Assembly (NCBI GenBank): GCA_902493275.1
Contig: CABUOQ010000020.1
Span: 1-34,973 of the forward strand
Reading direction: 5' to 3'
DNA: 34,973 nt
Source of the DNA: an uncultured Bacillota bacterium
Lineage (GTDB): Bacteria; Bacillota_I; Bacilli_A; RFN20; CAG-449
Position 1 is the first letter of the stretch, and each line of letters opens with the position of its first letter. Below the pieces are notes generated by a model. The model had not been told where the DNA came from and did not search any database. It worked only from the letters and a program-made list of their open reading frames with translations. Shown here one piece after another: positions 17,670-26,493 of the stretch. The position numbers were made by a program, and so were the translations under genes.

Positions 17670-17688
17670 TAGTAAATAAATTTTACTA
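17670..17688. promoter_or_regulatory. Dyad in the divergent promoter region (possible AraC-type operator)
   Basis: TAGTAAA, a 5-nt centre, then TTTACTA, in the middle of the 55-bp gap between the AraC-type gene and the operon. A TATAAT box for the plus strand overlaps its right edge (17687-17692). Binding by the adjacent regulator is inference. Confidence 0.5.
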
Positions 17689-17709
17689 TAATAATTATAG
17701 GAAATTAAA

Positions 17710-18609
17710 ATGACAAAAAAATATCAAATAAATTCAATTTATGAGCAAAAAAATTCAATTAAACGATTTTATGATAAAATAAAATTTGATGATAATCATC
17801 CAACTAATCCATATGGATGTGAGTGGTCTAATTATTTAGAAGAAGAATATACATTTTTGCATTATCATGATTGTTTAGAACTTGGAATTAGTCATGAAGG
17901 AACAGGAATTTTTCATATAAATGAAAAATCTATTCGCTTTGATGGACCGACGATTTCGATTATTTTTCCGTCAGTTTTTCATAGTGCGCATAGGATTTGT
18001 AAGCAAGACTGTCTATGGAATTTCGTATATGTTAATAGCACGGAATTATTAAATGATTTTTATGAGCGAAATATTGACTTAAAGCGCTTTGAAAATTTTT
18101 CTTTAATTTTACCCAAAAATAAAAATCCTGAATTATTTTCTTTAGTAGAATTATTCATTTCTATAGCGTATCACGATTTTAACAATAAAAATCAATTGTT
18201 ATCAAATATATTAAAATCTATAATATATTTAACTGCGGAATACCATAATGATTACAGTTCTAATTTAGATTTAGAAAGTTTTAATATAATCTTGCCTGCG
18301 ATTAATTATATAAATCAAAATTATAACAAAAAGATAACTAATGAAGAGATGGCTTGTTTGTGTAATACTTCTTTATCTTCTTTAAGGAGAAAATTTATAG
18401 AAGTAACTAAATATACACCATATGAATATATAGAAAGAACAAGAATTAAAATCGCTAAGAATTTATTAAAATTTGATGATAAAATTTCTTTTATTGCTTA
18501 TAAATGTGGCTTTCAAACAATATCTTGTTTCAACAAATGCTTTAAAAAAATCACTGGCATCACTCCTAAAAATTATCAAACTAAGATTAGAAATATAAAA
18601 AAACAATAA
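17710..18609 (+). CDS. AraC/XylS-family transcriptional regulator
   Basis: The 299 aa protein has a cupin-like sensing domain (about 45-130; YTFLHYHDCLELGISHEGTG, SIIFPSVFHSAHR) and a C-terminal double helix-turn-helix of AraC type (about 195-295; KKITNEEMACLCNTSLSSLR, then FIAYKCGFQTISCFNKCFKK and ITGITPKNYQ). Proteins with this layout usually sense a sugar or small metabolite and activate an adjacent operon. It is divergent from the lipoprotein operon and is the obvious candidate regulator. AGGA lies eight bases before the ATG, and the TATAAT at 17687-17692 implies a very short leader. Confidence 0.92.
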   Translation: MTKKYQINSIYEQKNSIKRFYDKIKFDDNHPTNPYGCEWSNYLEEEYTFLHYHDCLELGISHEGTGIFHINEKSIRFDGPTISIIFPSVFHSAHRICKQDCLWNFVYVNSTELLNDFYERNIDLKRFENFSLILPKNKNPELFSLVELFISIAYHDFNNKNQLLSNILKSIIYLTAEYHNDYSSNLDLESFNIILPAINYINQNYNKKITNEEMACLCNTSLSSLRRKFIEVTKYTPYEYIERTRIKIAKNLLKFDDKISFIAYKCGFQTISCFNKCFKKITGITPKNYQTKIRNIKKQ

Positions 18610-18730
18610 TCTTATTATAAAATAGTTTTTATAATGTCTTAATTACTTTTGCTATATGTTAAATAAGAAATATATGTCTAGTAAACAAAAAAATTATATG
18701 ATAATATAAAAAAGTAATGAGGAGAAATAA

Positions 18731-19186
18731 ATGGATAATAATGTAATGTCTTATTTAGAAACATTAAACTATTTAAAAATGTTAAATAAGGAGCAAAGAC
18801 TTCAGCTATTGGAAGCAGGATATGAGTATTTGATGTCGATTTTAACCCCGGCTTGTAATGATAATGAGACAACGGCTAGAAATCTTTTGATTATGTTTTT
18901 ATCAACTTTTATGGTGGCTGATGAGTTTTTAGAACAAGAAGATTTGGACCTTTTAAAAGAATTTTTTGCTGATGAATTAACTGAAGACCAATTAATTCAT
19001 GTTTTAAGAATTGCTGATGAATCTAGAGAAAAAATAATTAGGGGATGTGAATCATTTATCGAAAATAATGATGAGGATTTTTTAGATCATATCATTATAT
19101 TAGGAATTGTTGTTAGTTCAAATAATGGTGAAATATCAAATAAAGAGAAGCAATTAGCGGTTAGATATTTAAAAGTATTGTATTAA
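18731..19186 (+). CDS. TerB-like helical protein, 151 aa
   Basis: The protein is all-helical and acidic. Two segments resemble the internally repeated TerB/DUF533 fold: LLIMFLSTFMVADEFLEQED (about 53-72) and IILGIVVSSNNGEISNKEKQ (about 121-140), each a helix followed by a D/N-G-x-(I/L)-x-x-x-E type turn that in TerB binds a metal ion. No signal peptide or membrane segment is seen. GAGGAG precedes the start. It is followed 11 bases later by the 327 aa gene, with AAGGAG in the gap, so they are probably co-transcribed. Assignment to TerB is by pattern only. Confidence 0.6.
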   Translation: MDNNVMSYLETLNYLKMLNKEQRLQLLEAGYEYLMSILTPACNDNETTARNLLIMFLSTFMVADEFLEQEDLDLLKEFFADELTEDQLIHVLRIADESREKIIRGCESFIENNDEDFLDHIIILGIVVSSNNGEISNKEKQLAVRYLKVLY

Positions 19187-19197
19187 GGAGAAAATAT

Positions 19198-20181
19198 ATG
19201 TTCAGTTATGAAGATTTAGAAGCGATGGAAAATGATGAAATTGATATATTTAATAAACCTAAAAATAAATTAAGATTAAGAAAATGTTGGTTTTTATCAA
19301 ATATACGTACTAGTGATATGGATGAAAACGGGTACTTATTATATAAGCAAGGCTATGTTGTCATGCAATTTTTAGGTACTAATCAAAGAAAATTTATCAT
19401 TCCTCAAACGTATAATGGTTTACCAATCATCGGTATTAGTTCTAAGGCTTATGATAGTATAGATGAGGTTGTTAGTGCAAAAAGAAGAGGATTAGAAAAA
19501 TATTTAATTAAAGTTGATATTTGTTTTTATTCCGTGAATATGCTATTTGTTTTTCCACCAGAACAAAATATTGATTTGAAACATTTTTCGGGTTCATTAG
19601 ATTTATATCCGGTTGTTAATAGATTCATTGAACCAACCTATTACACAAATTTTAGTGTAACTTATCCATCTAAACAAACAGGGGATTGCATCTTATATTA
19701 TGGTACATTAATGTATCCATACGCTAATGGTGGAAATTACTTGCAAAAAATAATTGAGAAAAAGGGAATAAAAAAAGATTATGGTTTTGTAACTAATGGA
19801 ATATTCCAATATAATTTTGAAGTGGGTCCAAATAAAATGGAACATTATAAAATAGATTTATCTCAAGCAAGTATTGAAACATTTAAAGATAGTTATTCAT
19901 CTGCTAGAACATTTTATAATGAGCAAAGTAAAGTCCCATTATATGGGGCAGATGCTTTAACAAAATCGTCATTTAAAGCTTTGGCTCTTGATCCAAGTGG
20001 ATTTGGAAAACAATTTGGTAAAGCGGGAGAATATAGTAAACTAACTGAATTCTTTGCTAAATATAATTCATCTTTAGCATTCGTAAAAAAGCCAATGGAT
20101 AAAAATACAAATTTTAGTTTTAATACGATAGCCAATAGCGATGTTACTATTGATTGTGATACTCAATTCTATTTTAGATAA
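19198..20181 (+). CDS. Hypothetical protein, 327 aa, with a short BspA-type LRR-like segment
   Basis: I do not recognise the whole protein. Near residues 52-90, GYVVMQFLGTNQRKFIIPQT followed by YNGLPIIGISSKAYDS resembles the start of BspA-type (LRR_5) repeats (xIPxxxNGxxVxxIGxxAF), but only one unit is convincing. The rest is mixed alpha/beta and rich in Tyr, Phe and Asn. There is no signal peptide. It is co-oriented with the TerB-like gene (AAGGAG in the 11-bp gap). It ends six bases before the convergent stop of the amidohydrolase gene, with no clear terminator between. Confidence 0.55.
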   Translation: MFSYEDLEAMENDEIDIFNKPKNKLRLRKCWFLSNIRTSDMDENGYLLYKQGYVVMQFLGTNQRKFIIPQTYNGLPIIGISSKAYDSIDEVVSAKRRGLEKYLIKVDICFYSVNMLFVFPPEQNIDLKHFSGSLDLYPVVNRFIEPTYYTNFSVTYPSKQTGDCILYYGTLMYPYANGGNYLQKIIEKKGIKKDYGFVTNGIFQYNFEVGPNKMEHYKIDLSQASIETFKDSYSSARTFYNEQSKVPLYGADALTKSSFKALALDPSGFGKQFGKAGEYSKLTEFFAKYNSSLAFVKKPMDKNTNFSFNTIANSDVTIDCDTQFYFR

Positions 20182-20187
20182 TATAAA

Positions 20188-21396
20188 TTAATTGTCTTGC
20201 AAATAACGTAACGCAACATAAGCGTAAGTGGCGCAGCCAATATAGAGTGCTTTTTCATCAAATAAGGCTTTAGGATGATGTAAAGGATAACAATACCCAT
20301 CCTTATATTCGCCACAACTTAAAGCGAGCATAATCGATGGAATCTGATGACTTATATATGCGAAATCTTCTGAACCGGAACTAGTTTTTTTAATTCCGGT
20401 TTTTGCTAGTTCAGAAACACATATTGCTTTATCATTTAATAATTCCTTAACATAGTTTTCAACTTTTGATGAAAGAGTTTCGTCGTTTAATAAATTTGGA
20501 CATTCGTGAACAAATTTAATTTGAGCCGTAGCTTTAAATGTTTTAGCAGTTGATTTTGATATTTCAATAATTCTTTTTTTCATGTAGTCATAAGTTAATT
20601 CTTCTTCGCAACGCATCGTTCCTTTTAAATAAGCGCATTCAGGAATAATATTATTAGCTGTTCCGCCTTCAATTTTTCCAATTGTTAATGCAGCATGATC
20701 ATTAATTGAAAGTTCACGAGTTTGAATTGTTTGAAGAGCAATTAAAGTATGAGCTGCAATATTTAATGGGTCAATTCCCATATTTGGCATTGAACCATGA
20801 CAACCTTTTCCTTTTATTTTTATTTCAAAATAACTAGCTGCTGGCGCTCCAATTCCAGGCTTAGAAACTATAATTGTTCCGGTAGGAATGTCACTATTAA
20901 TTAATACATGCATCATGAGTGCACCTTTAACTTTTGGATTATCTAAAACTCCTGATTTAATCATATCTTTGGCGCCTTCTAAGATTTCTTCTGCGGGTTG
21001 AAATACTAATTTGATTAAACCATTTATTTCTTTTTCATGTTTTTTTAAGATTCGAGAGGCACCTAGAAGCATTGCGGCATGAAAATCATGACCGCAGGCA
21101 TGCATGGCTTTATTTCTTGATTTACAGGAAATAGTTGTTTCTTCTTTGATTGGTAAGGCATCGATATCCGCCCGAAGAAGAAAGACATTATCAGAGCTAA
21201 AATCACCGATATAGGCGACTAATCCTGATTGACCACAGTCACTATATTGGATGCCATTTTTGTCGAGTATGACTTTTATAAATGCGGTAGTGCCTTTAGT
21301 ATTAAATCCTATTTCAGGATTCATATGAAAATATTCACGATATCTAATTAAATCATTTTGTATTTTTTTAGCTTCATTTAAAATCAATTTATTCAT
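20188..21396 (-). CDS. M20D-family amidohydrolase (HipO/IAA-amino-acid hydrolase type)
   Basis: The 402 aa enzyme is full length. Metal-binding residues are visible: C101-G-H103-D (MHACGHDFHAAMLLGASRIL), E136-E137 (FQPAEE), H163 (MMHVLINSD) and a C-terminal His near 374 (YPLHHPKA). The middle lid/dimerisation domain runs about 180-295 (FEIKIKGKGCHGSMPNMGID, NIIPECAYLKGTMRC). Such enzymes remove an N-acyl group (acetyl, benzoyl or similar) from amino acids in the cytoplasm, releasing the free amino acid and a carboxylic acid. N-acetyldiaminopimelate deacetylase is a related activity but that enzyme is usually shorter. It forms a single-gene minus-strand unit, divergent from the 197 aa lipoprotein gene. 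Confidence 0.9.
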   Translation of the reverse strand: MNKLILNEAKKIQNDLIRYREYFHMNPEIGFNTKGTTAFIKVILDKNGIQYSDCGQSGLVAYIGDFSSDNVFLLRADIDALPIKEETTISCKSRNKAMHACGHDFHAAMLLGASRILKKHEKEINGLIKLVFQPAEEILEGAKDMIKSGVLDNPKVKGALMMHVLINSDIPTGTIIVSKPGIGAPAASYFEIKIKGKGCHGSMPNMGIDPLNIAAHTLIALQTIQTRELSINDHAALTIGKIEGGTANNIIPECAYLKGTMRCEEELTYDYMKKRIIEISKSTAKTFKATAQIKFVHECPNLLNDETLSSKVENYVKELLNDKAICVSELAKTGIKKTSSGSEDFAYISHQIPSIMLALSCGEYKDGYCYPLHHPKALFDEKALYIGCATYAYVALRYLQDN

Positions 21397-21522
21397 TTAT
21401 ACCTCACATAATTCAATAATTATTTTTATATGCTACATTTGTTTTATTCATGATTTATAGAATTTTATTTTTTATGTCAAAAAAAATTTAAAATGATGTA
21501 TAATTAAAAAAGGAGATCAGCT

Positions 21523-22116
21523 ATGAAAAAGGTTATGTTGAAAGTAATGGGATTAATGATGATAGGTGCACTGTCTTCATGTGCAATATCAATTGTTCCA
21601 GCTTCATCAATTGAAATTAAAGGTGATATCAAATATATTGAATATAATATAGATGTTGATTATGGAAACTATATAAAAGATCACGCAACTTTATTGATGG
21701 ATGAATCACTTATTTTTTTTGATATAAAAGAATATGGCATCGATAAACTTATAGCAGGAGATTATTTAAAAATTGCTTATAAAGGAGATTGGATAGTAAG
21801 AGAGATTTATCCATCTATCGTTGATACAAGTTTAATTGAAATTGTTGATGTTAGTGTAATTCATGGATCAATCATCGAATATAAATTAACTAAAAATGAA
21901 GATAATGAGATATGTTTATCTTTGGGAAATTATGATTACATTGATATTAATAATTTTTCATCTAGCAATGTAATTTTAAAAAATGGTAATTTTGTTGATC
22001 TTTTATCTTATCAATTAGGAAGTACCATCTATGGTGCTACTTCAGCGATATGTGATAGCATACATATTGCAGCTTTTTATTCTTATAATCCTTTAGAAAG
22101 TAATCTTTATGTTTGA
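21523..22116 (+). CDS. Lipoprotein of unknown function, 197 aa
   Basis: The signal peptide MKKVMLKVMGLMMIGALSSC ends in lipobox LSSC with Cys20. The mature part is mixed, with repeated Ile/Asp-rich strands (YIEYNIDVDYGNYI, DSLIEIVDVSVIHG-like segments) and no motif that I recognise. AAGGAG lies upstream of the ATG, and TATAAT at 21499-21504 is a possible -10. The gene overlaps the start of the next membrane-protein gene by eight bases, so the two are translationally coupled and probably act together at the membrane. Confidence 0.75.
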   Translation: MKKVMLKVMGLMMIGALSSCAISIVPASSIEIKGDIKYIEYNIDVDYGNYIKDHATLLMDESLIFFDIKEYGIDKLIAGDYLKIAYKGDWIVREIYPSIVDTSLIEIVDVSVIHGSIIEYKLTKNEDNEICLSLGNYDYIDINNFSSSNVILKNGNFVDLLSYQLGSTIYGATSAICDSIHIAAFYSYNPLESNLYV

Positions 22117-23293
22117 AAAAATAAAAAAATTTTTATTTAAAATTAACAATAAATTTTTAATTGTCATCGAATTGATAATTTCGATAGTTTTATGCGCCTT
22201 ATTTATAATAGGTGATGTAGATGAGGAGGCAGGATTAATTTTAAATAATAAAATTATCTACTTACCGATCATTTTATCAACTACACTATTATTGCTATTT
22301 GCTTTAGAATTTATAAAAGCGCGACCATATATTCGTTTAAGTATTTTGGTTTTTTCTTTTTTTATTTGCCTTTTAATGAATGATTCACTAAGTGTTTTAA
22401 ATGCTTCAATATGTTTTTTTGCGTTCATATATGTTATTGTTTGTGTATTTGCTATTTTAAAAAATAAACCCATAACATTTATGGTATCTAAGGCAGAATT
22501 AGGTGGTAAAAAGTGTCTTCCATTTAATATTTTTTCTAAGAAAGAATTGGTAATTACCTACATATTTTTTATTTTAATTTCTATAAGTGTTATAGGGGAA
22601 TGTATTTTCATTAAAGGCGTCTGGCTTTTTATTTTCCTATTTATTACGATATTAGCGATATTTATTCTTTTTGTCGTTTTATTATTAAAAATTAATCCAT
22701 TTAATAATGCATTAAAGGCGATTAATAAAGATTTGTCTTTTGAAAAGTTTATTAATTTAATATCGGCAATTCAAAATGGTAAAGATGTTTTACATCCGGA
22801 AACAGATAATTATTTACAAATAATCAAAGCTAATTATTATTTTGTTTTTGATTCGAATAAAGGATTTGAAATTTTTGAAAACACTCATGAACCAGATGAT
22901 AAGTATAAATCCTATAAAGATATGTATTGCATGGTAAAATGCATATACCATCTTAATAAAGGTGATTTGAGCTCTTTAAAAGATGAAATAAAAAAATATG
23001 AGGAATTAAAAAATTATAATAGAAATTTTGTAAATCAAATTAAATTTATTCAAGAGATAATATTTGGTGTTAATGAAATTAATAATATTGAAAATATTTT
23101 TCCTGCTCAAGGTAACAGATTACGTTTTCAAAACTGTACAAATGCCTATTATTTGATGAATTATTATTATAAAAGAGAAAAGTTAGATAATGCGAAAAAA
23201 TATGCAGAGTTAATTATATCGATGAAAACTGATTTTGCCGAGTATAATAATTACGCCCAAAAAATAATTGATGAGAAAAACGAAAAAATTTAA
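22109..23293 (+). CDS. Membrane protein with cytoplasmic helical C-terminal domain, 394 aa
   Basis: Six hydrophobic segments fill the N-terminal half (about 18-37, 49-68, 74-92, 95-116, 148-168, 171-193). The C-terminal 200 residues are soluble and helical, rich in Asn and Lys, with TPR-like spacing (YCMVKCIYHLNKGDLSSLKD near 270-290; AYYLMNYYYKREKLDNAKKY near 355-375). I do not recognise the family. It is coupled by an 8-base overlap to the preceding lipoprotein gene, so a lipoprotein plus membrane-protein complex is possible. A spacer with the enolase promoter follows. Confidence 0.7.
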   Translation: MFEKIKKFLFKINNKFLIVIELIISIVLCALFIIGDVDEEAGLILNNKIIYLPIILSTTLLLLFALEFIKARPYIRLSILVFSFFICLLMNDSLSVLNASICFFAFIYVIVCVFAILKNKPITFMVSKAELGGKKCLPFNIFSKKELVITYIFFILISISVIGECIFIKGVWLFIFLFITILAIFILFVVLLLKINPFNNALKAINKDLSFEKFINLISAIQNGKDVLHPETDNYLQIIKANYYFVFDSNKGFEIFENTHEPDDKYKSYKDMYCMVKCIYHLNKGDLSSLKDEIKKYEELKNYNRNFVNQIKFIQEIIFGVNEINNIENIFPAQGNRLRFQNCTNAYYLMNYYYKREKLDNAKKYAELIISMKTDFAEYNNYAQKIIDEKNEKI

Positions 23294-23371
23294 ATGTTGT
23301 TAAGGTGTTTAAATCATAAATAATACATTTCAGTAAATTTATATCGATTATGTTTTATTACGTCAAATTAC

Positions 23372-23400
23372 TTGACAAAATTATATGATAACAATAAAAT
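23372..23400 (+). promoter_or_regulatory. Sigma-A-type promoter of eno
   Basis: TTGACA (23372-23377), a 17-bp spacer and TAAAAT (23395-23400). The start codon follows after a 37-bp leader with AAAGGAG. Confidence 0.85.
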
Positions 23401-23437
23401 CAAAATTGTGAGAATCAATTAAAGGAGAAATAATAAA

Positions 23438-24742
23438 ATGACAAGAATTGATGATATTTATGCTCGCGAAGTATTAGACTCAAGAGGAAATCCAACTGTT
23501 GAAGTTGAAGTTACTTTAGAGGATGGAACTGTTGGAAGAGCTATCGTTCCAAGTGGAGCTTCAACCGGTGAAAGTGAGGCCCTCGAATTAAGAGATGGCG
23601 ATAAAACAAGATATGGTGGAAAAGGCGTTTTAAAAGCAGTTAAAAATGTTAATGAGATTATCGCACCAGCAATGTTAGGAATGTATGCTGATGATCAAGT
23701 TGAAATTGATGCAGCTTTATTAAAATTAGATGGTACAGCATTCAAGAGCAATCTTGGCGCAAATGCAACATTAGGTGTTTCTCTTGCTTGTGCTCAAGCA
23801 GCAGCGAACTTCTATGGAATGCCTCTATATAAATATATTGGTGGAATTAATGCTAAAGTTTTACCAACTCCTATGATGAATGTTATTAATGGTGGTGCTC
23901 ATGCTGATTCTACAGTTGACTTCCAAGAATTCTTCATTATTCCAGCTGGATTTGAATCTTTCCACGAAGCTTTAAGAGCTGGTGTTGAAACCTTCCATGC
24001 ATTAAAATCTGTTTTGAAAGCAAAAGGATATGAAACAGGTGTTGGTGATGAAGGTGGTTTTGCTCCAAGTTGTAGAGAAGGAAATACAGAACCATTAGAA
24101 TTAATCATGGAAGCTATTAAAAAAGCTGGATATGAACCTGGTAAACAAATCTTCTTAGGTATGGACGTTGCTTCAAGTGAATTCTATGATTCAGAAACAA
24201 AATTATATACTTTAAAGAAATCAGGACAAGGTTCCAAAACAAGCGATGAATTAATTGCTTGGTATAAAGAAATGACTTCAACTTATCCAATAATCACTAT
24301 TGAAGATGGTCTTGCAGAATCTGACTGGGAAGGTTGGGCAAAATTAACAGAAGTTTTAGGCGAAGAAATTCAATTAGTAGGTGATGATTTATTCGTTACT
24401 AATAAAGATTTCTTAAGAAAAGGTATCACATCTAAAGTTGGTAACTCAGTTTTAATTAAAGTTAACCAAATTGGTACATTAACTGAAACATTAGATACAA
24501 TTAGAATGGCTCAAGTAAATGGTTATACTTGTATGGTTTCACATAGATCTGGTGAAACAGAAGATACAACAATCGCTGATTTATCAGTTGCAGTAAACGC
24601 TGGACAAATCAAGACTGGTTCTGCTTCAAGAACTGATAGAATGGCAAAATATAATCAATTATTAAGAATTGAAGATGAGCTCGGTGAAAATGCTGTTTTC
24701 GAAGGATTACATGCCTTTAAGAAATATAGATTTTCTAAATAA
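23438..24742 (+). CDS. eno: Enolase (phosphopyruvate hydratase)
   Basis: Enolase converts 2-phosphoglycerate to phosphoenolpyruvate in glycolysis. At 434 aa it is full length and collinear with bacterial enolases. Visible are the N-terminal AREVLDSRGNPTVEVEV, the loop SGASTGESEALELRD, the metal and catalytic regions GVGDEGGFAP, GMDVASSEFY, ITIEDGLAESDWEGW and LVGDDLFVTN, and signature IKVNQIGTLTETLDTIRMAQ followed by SHRSGETEDTTIADLSVA. It is transcribed alone from a consensus promoter and ends at a strong terminator. Enolase supplies the PEP from which oxaloacetate, the substrate of the neighbouring decarboxylase operon, can be made, but the two units have separate promoters. Confidence 0.99.
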   Translation: MTRIDDIYAREVLDSRGNPTVEVEVTLEDGTVGRAIVPSGASTGESEALELRDGDKTRYGGKGVLKAVKNVNEIIAPAMLGMYADDQVEIDAALLKLDGTAFKSNLGANATLGVSLACAQAAANFYGMPLYKYIGGINAKVLPTPMMNVINGGAHADSTVDFQEFFIIPAGFESFHEALRAGVETFHALKSVLKAKGYETGVGDEGGFAPSCREGNTEPLELIMEAIKKAGYEPGKQIFLGMDVASSEFYDSETKLYTLKKSGQGSKTSDELIAWYKEMTSTYPIITIEDGLAESDWEGWAKLTEVLGEEIQLVGDDLFVTNKDFLRKGITSKVGNSVLIKVNQIGTLTETLDTIRMAQVNGYTCMVSHRSGETEDTTIADLSVAVNAGQIKTGSASRTDRMAKYNQLLRIEDELGENAVFEGLHAFKKYRFSK

Positions 24743-24774
24743 TATTAAAAAATAAAATTCGTCACAAATTAAAG

Positions 24775-24811
24775 ACCTGAAAGATATTCTTATTTACCTT
24801 TCAGGTTTTTT
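24775..24811 (+). terminator. Rho-independent terminator after eno
   Basis: ACCTGAAAG (24775-24783) pairs with CTTTCAGGT (24798-24806) and a run of T follows to 24811. Confidence 0.9.
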
Positions 24812-24906
24812 GTTTTCTAAATAATAATTCTTTAAGTATTATAAAACAATAGAGTTTTTTAATGTGTTCATTAGCCTCTGGATTATTAATGATTTTTATC
24901 AAAATA

Positions 24907-24935
24907 TTGAACAGAAAATTTCAATATGATACAAT
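24907..24935 (+). promoter_or_regulatory. Sigma-A-type promoter of the oad operon
   Basis: TTGAAC (24907-24912), a 17-bp spacer and TACAAT (24930-24935). The predicted transcript start is about 140 nt before the oadA ATG, leaving a long leader. Confidence 0.7.
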
Positions 24936-24981
24936 AGATTTGATTTTGGAAATGTTGAACATGGTATATTTATATTCTTTT

Positions 24982-25003
24982 TTTGATATATAAATATATC
25001 AAA
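24982..25003 (+). promoter_or_regulatory. Perfect 10-bp dyad in the oad leader
   Basis: TTTGATATAT, two bases, then ATATATCAAA. It lies downstream of the predicted promoter, a position suited to repressor binding. No T-run follows, so it is not a terminator. It is followed at 25025-25072 by a 15-codon reading frame (see findings). Confidence 0.5.
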
Positions 25004-25083
25004 TAATTCTAAAATTGATATTAGATGAAAGGAGAATATATAATAATTTATCTAATAAAAATTGTTATATAGAAAAGAAAGAA

Positions 25084-26475
25084 ATGGGCGTTAAAATCGT
25101 TGAAACAGGTTTACGTGATGGTCACCAATCTCTTTTTGCTACAAGAATGACAACCGACGAAGTAGTATCGTTAGCGAAAGAACTCGATAATGCTGGTTAT
25201 TATGCTTTAGAGGTTTGGGGTGGTGCGACTTTTGATGCATGTTTAAGATTCCTAAACGAGGATCCATGGGAAAGATTGCGTAAAGTAAAAGCAGTATGTA
25301 AAAAGACCAAATTACAGATGTTATTTAGAGGTCAAAACATCCTTGGTTATCGTCATTATTCAGATGATGTTGTTGATATGTTCTGTAAAAAATCAATTGA
25401 GAATGGAATTGATATTATTCGAGTGTTTGATGCTTTAAATGATATAAGAAATTTAACTCAAGCAGTTAAATCAACCAAAAAATATGGTGGCGAATGTCAA
25501 ATAGCTTTATCTTATACAACTTCTCCAGTGCATACTATTGATTACTATGTAAAATTAGCACAAGAAGTTGAAAAGTTAGGTGCGGATTCATTATGCATTA
25601 AAGATATGGCAGGAGTTTTGCTTCCAGAAGATGCGAGAAAACTAGTTACCGCTTTAAAAAATAATACTAAGTTACCTATAGAACTTCACTCACATTGTAC
25701 TGGTGGAATCTGTGAAATGACCTATATGGCGGCAATTAAGGCTGGAGTGGATATTATTGATACAGCTTTATCACCTTTAAGTGGGGGAACTTCTCAACCA
25801 TCTACTCAAGCGTTTAATATGGCTCTTAAAGAAACAGTATATGATCCTAAACTAGATTTATCATGTATTCATAAAGCTGAAGCGATTATGGCGAAGATAA
25901 AAGATAAATACTTAGCTAATGGACTATTGAATCCTAAAGCTTTATCAGTCAATCCTAATATTTTGAAATATCAAGTTCCAGGTGGAATGCTATCCAATTT
26001 AATGAATCAATTAAAAAATCAAAATGCAATGGATAAATATGACGAGGTTTTAAAAGAAATCCCACGAGTTAGAAAAGATTTGGGGTATCCTCCGCTTGTA
26101 ACTCCATTGAGCCAAATGGTTGGAACACAAGCAGTTTTAAACGTTATTACTGGTGAAAGATATAAGATGGTTCCAAAAGAAATCAATGAATATCTTCATG
26201 GAAAATATGGTAGATCACCGGCTGAAGTAAATGAAGAAATAAGAAAGAAAATTATCGGTGATGATGAAGTTATTACTTGTAGACCAGCAGATTTATTACC
26301 ACCTGAATTTGAATCTTTCAAAGAAAAATATAAAGATATTGCTCGTAGTGATGAAGATGTATTATCATTGGCGTTATTTGAAAATGTCGCTTTGGAATTC
26401 TTAAAGAAAAAATATGGCCTTGTTAAAGAAGAACCAACGAAAGATGAAATAATTGAATTTAATTTATACATATAG
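25084..26475 (+). CDS. oadA: Oxaloacetate decarboxylase alpha subunit (carboxyltransferase)
   Basis: The enzyme transfers the carboxyl group of oxaloacetate to biotin, releasing pyruvate. The TIM-barrel carboxyltransferase domain (about 1-270) shows the metal site D12 (TGLRDGHQS), carbamylated K173 (LCIKDMAGVLLPEDA) and H202/H204 (ELHSHCTGG). The PYC_OADA conserved domain follows (about 290-440; VPGGMLSNLMNQL, then LVTPLSQMVGTQAVLNV). The protein lacks a biotinyl domain, which is a separate gene downstream. I chose the ATG at 25084 because MGVKIVETGLRDGHQS is the family's normal N-terminus; an in-frame TTG at 25015 would add 23 unrelated residues. The ribosome binding site at 25084 is weak. 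It is first in an operon with oadG-like, biotin carrier, oadB and bioY. Confidence 0.93.
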   Translation: MGVKIVETGLRDGHQSLFATRMTTDEVVSLAKELDNAGYYALEVWGGATFDACLRFLNEDPWERLRKVKAVCKKTKLQMLFRGQNILGYRHYSDDVVDMFCKKSIENGIDIIRVFDALNDIRNLTQAVKSTKKYGGECQIALSYTTSPVHTIDYYVKLAQEVEKLGADSLCIKDMAGVLLPEDARKLVTALKNNTKLPIELHSHCTGGICEMTYMAAIKAGVDIIDTALSPLSGGTSQPSTQAFNMALKETVYDPKLDLSCIHKAEAIMAKIKDKYLANGLLNPKALSVNPNILKYQVPGGMLSNLMNQLKNQNAMDKYDEVLKEIPRVRKDLGYPPLVTPLSQMVGTQAVLNVITGERYKMVPKEINEYLHGKYGRSPAEVNEEIRKKIIGDDEVITCRPADLLPPEFESFKEKYKDIARSDEDVLSLALFENVALEFLKKKYGLVKEEPTKDEIIEFNLYI

Positions 26476-26493
26476 TTAGAAAGGAGATTGATT

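Noticed and set aside
18615..18645. AT-only inverted repeat after the AraC-type gene as a terminator
   Set aside because: ATTATAAAA/TTTTATAAT has no GC pairs and only a loose T-rich tail, so it cannot be told from background in this AT-rich DNA.
25015..25083. A longer oadA start at TTG 25015
   Set aside because: The added residues do not match the family, whose N-terminus begins at MGVKIVETGLRDGHQS; no suitable ribosome binding site precedes the TTG.
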